Below are positions 55,022 to 61,540 of a DNA stretch of 61,540 nucleotides, piece by piece. Every line of letters starts with the position of its first letter. The first letter of the stretch is position 1. Source of the DNA: an uncultured Pseudomonadales bacterium (lineage in GTDB: Bacteria > Pseudomonadota > Gammaproteobacteria > Pseudomonadales > Azotimanducaceae). The notes below the pieces were generated by a model. That model did not search any database, had not been told where the DNA came from, and saw only the letters and a program-made list of their open reading frames with translations. The position numbers were made by a program, and so were the translations under genes. The DNA is taken from contig CAJJAX010000008.1 of assembly GCA_905182155.1 (NCBI GenBank), positions 1-61,540 of the forward strand, written 5' to 3'.

Positions 55022-55152
55022 CGCTCGCGGCTCAGAATGGTACCAGTTGGCTTGCGTGCCCTTAGCGGCTTCGTTCGAGAGATTGATTTTGGTGTTTTGG
55101 CGCCAATCTATAATGCTCGGCTGGCGCGGGACGATCTAACAAAAAAAACCGG

Positions 55153-55455
55153 CTAGGGTCGCCATCGATGCTGTTTAAGGGCAAGGCGCTGATTGTTGGT
55201 CTCAATGCCCTCAAGGGCGAGACGTCGTATTTGGGTGAGCGCCTGGGGGTTGGTGATGTTGCCGCGGGCGTTGACTACGCGGTGCCAGGGCAGGGTTGTT
55301 GCCTCCGGCAGTTCCGACAGTAATCGACCCACCCAGCGCGCTCGGCCAGGTTGACCAGCCATTTCTGCAACTTGGCCATAGGTTGCCACGCGGCCTTCCG
55401 GGATTGAGGCCACAACTTGCCAAATTGACTGCTTTAAGTCTAACGACAGGGTCAT
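55153..55455 (-). CDS. atl: Alkyltransferase-like protein (MGMT-like, Trp variant)
   Basis: About 100 residues from MTLSLDLKQSIWQVVASIPE; an ATG five codons upstream (55470) is also possible. The MGMT C-terminal DNA-binding fold is clear (GRVATYGQVAEMAGQPGRAR, WVGRLLSELPEATTLPWHRV, VNARGNIT), but the alkyl-accepting Cys of PCHRV is replaced by Trp (PWHRV). ATL proteins of this kind bind O6-alkylguanine and flag it for nucleotide excision repair instead of reversing it. Confidence 0.92.
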   Translation of the reverse strand: MTLSLDLKQSIWQVVASIPEGRVATYGQVAEMAGQPGRARWVGRLLSELPEATTLPWHRVVNARGNITNPQALTQIRRLALEGIETNNQRLALKQHRWRP

Positions 55456-55533
55456 CCAGTAACCTTTCAATCAGGTGATAGCGTTGGCAAGCAAGATTCT
55501 TGGATCAAATTCAATTGATTTTAACCCCGACCC

Positions 55534-55561
55534 TTGACTCTGGAAAAAGTGACCCTATTAT
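55534..55561 (+). promoter_or_regulatory. Sigma70 promoter of groESL
   Basis: TTGACT (55534-55539), a 16-bp spacer and TATTAT (55556-55561). The last base of the -10 is the first base of the CIRCE element, the classic arrangement for HrcA repression. Confidence 0.8.
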
Positions 55562-55587
55562 TAGCACTCCTTAGGGGAGAGTGCCAG
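55561..55587 (+). promoter_or_regulatory. CIRCE operator (HrcA binding site)
   Basis: TTAGCACTC (55561-55569), nine bases, then GAGTGCCAG (55579-55587). This matches the consensus TTAGCACTC-N9-GAGTGCTAA except for two bases in the right arm. It implies HrcA control of groESL in this organism. Confidence 0.9.
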
Positions 55588-55678
55588 AAAACCTGTCGAG
55601 ATGAGGGTGGAACTGGTTCAATTCAGATAAAAGCGAACTGATCATCGGGTCAGTTTAACGTTAATTTGGGAGATCAGA

Positions 55679-55966
55679 ATGAATATTCGTCCATTACAAG
55701 ATCGAGTGGTCGTACGACGTCTGGAAGAGGAAACCAAGTCAGCTGGTGGGATTGTTATTCCAGGGTCAGCGGCGGAAAAGCCCTCTCAAGGCGAAGTTTT
55801 GGCCGTGGGTACGGGCAAAAAACTTGAAAACGGTTCCGTTCAATCGGTTGATTTGAAGGTCGGTGACAAAGTGCTCTTTGGTCAATATGCTGGCAGTACC
55901 GTTAAAGTCGACGGCGAAGAATTGCTGGTTATGAGTGAAAGCGAAGTTTTTGGTGTTGTTGAGTAA
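55679..55966 (+). CDS. groES: Co-chaperonin GroES
   Basis: A 95-residue GroES beginning [20 protein letters not shown]. It has the mobile loop [15 protein letters not shown] that docks on GroEL, then [35 protein letters not shown] and [15 protein letters not shown]. GroES caps the GroEL ring during folding. Its codon use matches the surrounding genome, unlike groEL downstream. The long leader (about 110 nt) contains the CIRCE element. groEL starts 57 bp after the stop. Confidence 0.98.
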   Translation: MNIRPLQDRVVVRRLEEETKSAGGIVIPGSAAEKPSQGEVLAVGTGKKLENGSVQSVDLKVGDKVLFGQYAGSTVKVDGEELLVMSESEVFGVVE

Positions 55967-55986
55967 ACGCTTTCTTATCGGTTTGA

Positions 55987-57682
<1,696 letters not shown>

Positions 57683-57695
57683 TCCAACCTCTGAC

Positions 57696-57728
57696 GAAAA
57701 AACCCCGCACTTAGCGGGGTTTTTTTTG
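57696..57728 (+). terminator. Rho-independent terminator after groEL
   Basis: aaccccgc (57701-57708) and gcggggtt (57714-57721) form an 8-bp stem with a 5-nt loop, preceded by As and followed by a run of Ts. It could work in both directions. Confidence 0.93.
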
Positions 57729-57775
57729 TCTAGTGTGTTGTGCTTGTACCCTAAACGTTTTAATTTTTACGCATT

Positions 57776-58000
57776 ATGAAGAATCAATTTTCGCTAAGAA
57801 TTTCGGCGCTTGAAATGCAGCGCTACTATTCCGGTCAGGCTAGGACAGTTGTTGTGATCGCTGAGAATGGTCAGCGTTTACAATTCCCGGCGGAATTACT
57901 GCGGGGATTCGTAAGCCAAGATGGCGTTCAAGGTTGGTTTGAGATTGAGTACGACGACGCGGGCAAGTTGCTGGGGCTCGTGTGTTTAAAGCCGTTCTGA
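57776..58000 (+). CDS. DUF2835 family protein
   Basis: A 74-residue protein with the DUF2835 pattern: FSLRISALEMQRYYSGQART, VVVIAENGQRLQFPAELLRG, FVSQDGVQGWFEIEYDDAGK. It is probably a small beta-rich PilZ-like-sized domain; no function is established. It is common in marine gammaproteobacteria. It stands alone after the groEL terminator. Confidence 0.82.
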   Translation: MKNQFSLRISALEMQRYYSGQARTVVVIAENGQRLQFPAELLRGFVSQDGVQGWFEIEYDDAGKLLGLVCLKPF

Positions 58001-58119
58001 GTTCGACTTGGAAAAGCTTATGTTTTCGAAAAATTTTGTTATAGTACTGCGGTTGAGCGCGTTCTTGTAGCGAGCTTGGAAGGCGATATTGTTTAGTCAA
58101 AAAACATTAAAGGAAGCGT

Positions 58120-58803
58120 ATGGATATTTTATTTTCGCAATACGGTTTGGATTATCTCGTTCGATGGGGCCATTTGTTGTTTGGTATCGTTTGGATTGGG
58201 CTACTTTACTATTTTAACTTTGTTCAGACTGAGTATTTTAAAGAGGCTGAAGCGGACCATCGGTCTGGCGCAATCCAGAAGCTTGTGCCGCGCGCGCTGT
58301 GGTGGTTTCGTTGGGGCGCGGCCTTTACGTTTTTGACGGGCCTTTATTTACTGTATCGCCTTCAGATGGGCATGACGTACGATATTCTGGTTGGCGCGAC
58401 GCTCGGCACGCTCATGGCGATTAATGTCTGGTTTGTGATTTGGCCCAATCAAAAAATTGTCATTGCTTCTGCGACGCAGGTCGCGGGTGGTGGTGAGGCC
58501 CTTCCTGAAGCCGCTGCGGCTGCGCCGAAGGCTGGACTCGCGTCCAGAACGAATACCTTGTTCTCCATTCCCATGCTGTTCTTCATGGGGTCCTCCGCGC
58601 ATCTCAAATCGGAAAAAACGGCCACCATTATGGCGAATGATTTGATAACGCCGGAGAGTTTGATCGCTGTTTTTGTTATTATTCTAGCGTTGCAATTGAA
58701 TGCGCTTCGAGGCAAGCAAGGACCCATGACGTCGGTTGTCGGCGTGATTCATTGCGGTTTGGGCCTGACTGCGGTGCTGTATGGTTGCATGCACTTACTG
58801 TAG
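58120..58803 (+). CDS. PuuD-like (urate oxidase N-domain) membrane protein
   Basis: A 227-residue integral membrane protein with about five segments (LVRWGHLLFGIVWIGLLYYF, AAFTFLTGLYLLYRL, VGATLGTLMAINVWFVIWPN, LIAVFVIILALQLNAL, VVGVIHCGLGLTAVLYGCMH). WGHLLFGIVWIGLLYYFNFV and the FVIWPNQK region resemble the membrane domain of PuuD-type urate hydroxylases. The C-terminal cytochrome c domain of PuuD is absent and no purine genes are nearby, so activity on urate is doubtful. Confidence 0.6.
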   Translation: MDILFSQYGLDYLVRWGHLLFGIVWIGLLYYFNFVQTEYFKEAEADHRSGAIQKLVPRALWWFRWGAAFTFLTGLYLLYRLQMGMTYDILVGATLGTLMAINVWFVIWPNQKIVIASATQVAGGGEALPEAAAAAPKAGLASRTNTLFSIPMLFFMGSSAHLKSEKTATIMANDLITPESLIAVFVIILALQLNALRGKQGPMTSVVGVIHCGLGLTAVLYGCMHLL

Positions 58804-58828
58804 CGGAATCCGTAAAATAGCTTAAAAT

Positions 58829-58857
58829 GCGGGGCCTTTAGGGTCCCGTTTTTTTTG
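58829..58857 (+). terminator. Rho-independent terminator
   Basis: cggggcc and ggtcccg form a 7-bp stem (one G-T pair) with a short loop, followed by eight Ts. It ends the PuuD-like gene, only 13 bp before the next ATG, so the next gene is expressed by read-through or from a promoter in the leader. Confidence 0.85.
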
Positions 58858-58869
58858 GAAAGAACAATC

Positions 58870-59643
58870 ATGAACGATGACATGAAAAATTTGGATGATC
58901 TGCCGTCGATTACCCCGGACGCAGCGGATGTTTCTTCTTACCGCCGCGGTGGTCGCTCTGAGGCGCCGAAGCAGAGCAACTTCAATGGGATCTTGGTGTT
59001 CATTGTTGTTCTGATGCTTTTAGTGATGGGTTTTGGCGGGTATGTGCTGTTTCAAGTTCAAAACAAGCTTAATGAAGCCAATGAACTCTTGTCCAAAAGT
59101 CAGGCGAGTATTGGTGAGCTAGAGGCTCGATTGGCGGCAACGGGTTCGGACGTCTCAAAGACCTTCGAAACAATGCAGGAACAGTCGAACACTAACTTGA
59201 GCGAAATTGATAAACTTTGGGCGGTTGCCTATCGGCAGAATCGACCCAAAATTGACAAGGTTGCTGAAGATTTAGATGCGGCGATCACTGGCTTCAAGGC
59301 CGAACTTGACCCGATTGCAGGTGCCGTCTCAGGCGTTGGGGGCAAAATCGACGGATTAAATAAAGACCTGATCACGCTGAAGCAGCAACGGGCGATGGAT
59401 AGCGAGGATCTCGCAACAGAACTCGCCTTGATTCGACAGCAAAATCAGGACCAAGCGGATGCGCTCGAAACCTTGCGGCGAGCGGGCACCTTGATGGCGA
59501 AACAAATCAGCGAAGCCAAAGAAGATATCGGCTCGAATCAAAATTACCGGAAGCAGCACAATCTCCAAGTGATCGGGATCAAAAAGCGGATTCAGAAGCT
59601 GGAGGATGCCATCATCGCGCCCATAATACCGTTAGCACCTTGA
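58870..59643 (+). CDS. Membrane-anchored coiled-coil protein, unknown
   Basis: A 257-residue protein from ATG 58870 (MNDDMKNLDDLPSITPDAAD) with ggaaag upstream; a TTG 15 bp earlier is less likely. It has a polar cytoplasmic N terminus with a basic patch (YRRGGRS), one membrane helix (ILVFIVVLMLLVMGFGGYVL), then a long periplasmic coiled coil (QNKLNEANELLSKSQASIGE, VSGVGGKIDGLNKDLITLKQ, LALIRQQNQDQADALETLRR) to a Pro-rich end. I do not recognise a family. It converges with gspB. Confidence 0.7.
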   Translation: MNDDMKNLDDLPSITPDAADVSSYRRGGRSEAPKQSNFNGILVFIVVLMLLVMGFGGYVLFQVQNKLNEANELLSKSQASIGELEARLAATGSDVSKTFETMQEQSNTNLSEIDKLWAVAYRQNRPKIDKVAEDLDAAITGFKAELDPIAGAVSGVGGKIDGLNKDLITLKQQRAMDSEDLATELALIRQQNQDQADALETLRRAGTLMAKQISEAKEDIGSNQNYRKQHNLQVIGIKKRIQKLEDAIIAPIIPLAP

Positions 59644-59671
59644 GCGATGCGTTGATTGGACCTAGGCGGGA

Positions 59672-60292
59672 TTAGTCGTCAGCCCACTGGCTCAGAACGC
59701 TAATCGGCACCTCGTGATTTTGGTGAACGATCACTACCCCTTCCTCGGTGATTTTCTGAAGTAACAGTCCTGAGCCGAAACGATTCCCCTCGCGGAGTGA
59801 TTGGCCGTTAATGACCACCATTCGAAGGGAGGCATCGTTCGCAAAGATGTGACTCGAGAAACGAATGGCCGATATCTCCTGTTTAATTTGAGGGGTCAAG
59901 CCGGCTTGGAAGTGGTCAGCTTGAGCGACCGGTCGCTGGCGGCTTTGCCTTGCAGGCATTGGTGATACGGGTCTCGCTGGTGCAGGACTAACAACTCGCG
60001 ATTCACGGTCTAATCCTGGGTTTTGCAGCTGGGGTTGGCGGATGATGGGCTGCGCCTTAGCCGGGCGAGGCGCTGTCACATCGGCTGTTTGGGGCGTGTC
60101 GGCTAACAATACAAACCAAACGATCAGGCCGAGAAAGCCCACAAAAACGACCCCGCCGACAACCAGCGCCCAGAGGGGGATCTTACCTTGATTCCGATTC
60201 CCCGGTTTTTGGTGGATCGTATTGAGGCCAGGCGTACGGTGCTGTTTTTTCTCTTCTTCTGACTTGTTGAGCGCATCAAGAATGTATGACAT
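59672..60292 (-). CDS. gspB: General secretion pathway protein GspB-like
   Basis: A 206-residue bitopic protein. The N-terminal MSYILDALNKSEEEKKQHRT is the GspB/ExeB signature, followed by one membrane segment (LWALVVGGVVFVGFLGLIVW), a Pro/Arg-rich linker and a C-terminal domain (IRFSSHIFANDASLRMVVIN, SLREGNRFGSGLLLQKITEE). GspB pairs with GspA to help insert the secretin through the peptidoglycan. Its ATG overlaps the gspA stop (TAATG). Confidence 0.9.
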   Translation of the reverse strand: MSYILDALNKSEEEKKQHRTPGLNTIHQKPGNRNQGKIPLWALVVGGVVFVGFLGLIVWFVLLADTPQTADVTAPRPAKAQPIIRQPQLQNPGLDRESRVVSPAPARPVSPMPARQSRQRPVAQADHFQAGLTPQIKQEISAIRFSSHIFANDASLRMVVINGQSLREGNRFGSGLLLQKITEEGVVIVHQNHEVPISVLSQWADD

Positions 60293-61540
60293 TACAAACT
60301 TTCCCCGTCTAAACGCGGTGTGCCAATATCGTCAGCGTCATTAATTTTGATCCAAGTTTTAACGCCCGCAATGCCGTCAGGCGTCAAACCGGTGGTGAGC
60401 TGAAATTGCTTCACCTGAACTTCTAACTCGCCATCGAACACGTAGCCGGGCGTTGTCGGGCCAGTGCGATCATTAATGACCTGCAATCGGTTGACCAACC
60501 AGTCAACCGCAGGGCCCCGATCACCAATCGAGATCGGCGCTTTGTACCCCGGTGGGGCGCGCCACAGGAGGGTAAAGTTTCCGCTCCAGGCATCAAGTAG
60601 CTCAGGCATGCTCACTTGATGGGTCTCGTTGCCCACTTTCAGCGAAGCACTGCCGCGATCGAGTCTGATTAGGGTAAACCATTGATTGTTGAGATTGATC
60701 ACCACCGGTCGATCGAAATCATTCATTTCGTTCAGGCCAGCGATGCTGGAAAAGCAAAATAACCCGATGGTTTCTGCTAGCTCGCAGGAGGCAGAGTCTG
60801 GATCGGTAAAATCAACCCCCCATAACTGTAGGAGATCATTCAACGCGGCGCCGGCGATATCATGGCCGCGAATCAGGCTTAATGATGTCAAGGTTGGGCC
60901 GGGCGGATTCGCGTAGGACACGGGGGTTGGTCTGGCTTGGGGTATGGCCGTCTCCTCGATACCTTGGGTCCGCATCGGCTCCGTGATCTCTGGGCTGGGT
61001 TCGGCTGCCTGCCTTGCATAAACGGCGTTGTCAGCGGCTAGGTCCGCGCTGGCGCCTGGCGGTCTGGGTGTATTGATCACATCGCCCTGCTGCGGGTCAG
61101 GTTGCACTTGCACCATGGGCTGTTCTGATTCGCCCGTGAGCATCATGATTAAGAGGCCGGTCAGCACAATCAAGCTGCCCATGGCGGCCATCGCAATCAA
61201 TCGCCAATTGGGGCTCGCTTGAGTCTCGGGGCCAAGAATTTCAGAAGCCGCTTTTGCGACGATTTTCGGCGTGACTTGAAGCTCGCCCTCAGAATAGGTG
61301 CCAAGCAGAGACCGATCACAGACCAAGTTGATAACGCGAGGAATCCCTTGGCTGATTTTGTAAATTCGATCGATGGCGGGTTTGGTGAAAAAAGTACCCT
61401 TTGCGCCGGCCACAACCAAGCGATGTTTAATATAAGCGGAAATTTCATCGCGATTTAGCGCATTTAGATGAAACCGGGCGGTAATCCTTTGTGATAATTG
61501 CCGCAGTTCAGGTTTTGCCAGTAAGACTAAAAGTTCGGGT
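60292..61540 (-). CDS. gspA: General secretion pathway ATPase GspA/ExeA (partial, 5' end off window)
   Basis: The frame is open to the window edge, 415 codons, and lacks its N-terminal Walker motifs. Visible parts are the end of the AAA domain (LAKPELRQLSQRITARFHLN, AIDRIYKISQGIPRVINLVC), a membrane helix (RLIAMAAMGSLIVLTGLLIM), a periplasmic linker, a C39-like segment (LLQLWGVDFTDPDSASCELA) and a C-terminal peptidoglycan-binding domain (RLQVINDRTGP, VQVKQFQLTTGLTPDGIAGV). GspA-GspB bind peptidoglycan and aid secretin assembly. The only other pilus or secretion genes in the window are pilA and pilBCD. Confidence 0.93.
   Translation of the reverse strand, partial: PELLVLLAKPELRQLSQRITARFHLNALNRDEISAYIKHRLVVAGAKGTFFTKPAIDRIYKISQGIPRVINLVCDRSLLGTYSEGELQVTPKIVAKAASEILGPETQASPNWRLIAMAAMGSLIVLTGLLIMMLTGESEQPMVQVQPDPQQGDVINTPRPPGASADLAADNAVYARQAAEPSPEITEPMRTQGIEETAIPQARPTPVSYANPPGPTLTSLSLIRGHDIAGAALNDLLQLWGVDFTDPDSASCELAETIGLFCFSSIAGLNEMNDFDRPVVINLNNQWFTLIRLDRGSASLKVGNETHQVSMPELLDAWSGNFTLLWRAPPGYKAPISIGDRGPAVDWLVNRLQVINDRTGPTTPGYVFDGELEVQVKQFQLTTGLTPDGIAGVKTWIKINDADDIGTPRLDGESL

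Overview
The window is a 61.5 kb, almost wholly chromosomal housekeeping segment of a gammaproteobacterium. Evidence for this is the Pseudomonas-like gene order (ibaG-murA-hisG-hisD, zapE-rplM-rpsI-petABC-sspAB, lpoA/rsmI-rnpB-mraZ, lpxC-DUF721-M23-secA-argJ, pilD-pilC-pilB/pilA-tRNA-Thr-nadC-ampDE). Intergenic spaces are short, many genes overlap by ATGA or TAATG, and third codon positions are moderately GC-rich. I cannot name the genus from the sequence. The source is probably an environmental or draft assembly, because several essential genes carry single-base frameshifts.

Layout. 1-3461 (minus strand): rpoN (cut by the window edge), a tandem-repeat intergenic region, then lptB, lptA and lptC for LPS transport. 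3671-8218 (plus): ibaG, murA, hisG (short form), hisD, zapE. 8401-13250 (plus): ribosomal proteins L13 and S9, the cytochrome bc1 complex petABC (petB and petC each with one indel), sspA, sspB. 13262-16091 (minus): dolP-like BON lipoprotein, yraN, lpoA, headed by a 12-bp repeat region with a candidate coupled ORF. 16431-17645: rsmI and the RNase P RNA gene. 17822-29872: division and cell wall (dcw) cluster with a clear sigma70 promoter and MraZ operator repeats: mraZ, rsmH, ftsL, ftsI, murE, murD, ftsW, murC, ftsQ, ftsA, ftsZ. The usual murF, mraY, murG, murB and ddl are absent from their normal slots, and the remaining genes abut cleanly.

30218-36632: lpxC, dciA/DUF721, an M23 peptidase, secA and argJ. 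36637-41896: yacG, coaE, pilD, pilC, pilB and divergent pilA. A tRNA-Thr follows, then a cytochrome P450 that interrupts the usual tRNA-Thr/nadC neighbourhood, then nadC, a retropepsin-like protease, ampD, ampE, a BtuF-like binding protein, aceE, aceF, a cobalamin adenosyltransferase, yajQ, ampG and an alkyltransferase-like protein. 55679-57682 is groES-groEL under a sigma70 promoter and a CIRCE operator. The groEL body is AT-rich and riddled with indels, unlike everything around it. The window ends with DUF2835, a PuuD-like membrane protein, a coiled-coil membrane protein, and gspB-gspA on the minus strand (gspA cut by the edge).

Functionally the region joins envelope biogenesis (Lpt, LpxC, Mur, Fts, LpoA, SecA), muropeptide recycling (AmpD, AmpE, AmpG), respiration and central carbon metabolism (bc1, pyruvate dehydrogenase), and type IV pili. 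No prophage, IS element, CRISPR array or defence island was seen. The points most worth a second look are the pruned dcw cluster, divergent FtsI and FtsQ features, the mosaic groEL, two tandem-repeat intergenic regions, and the P450 plus a tiny Lys-rich ORF at the pilin/tRNA-Thr locus.
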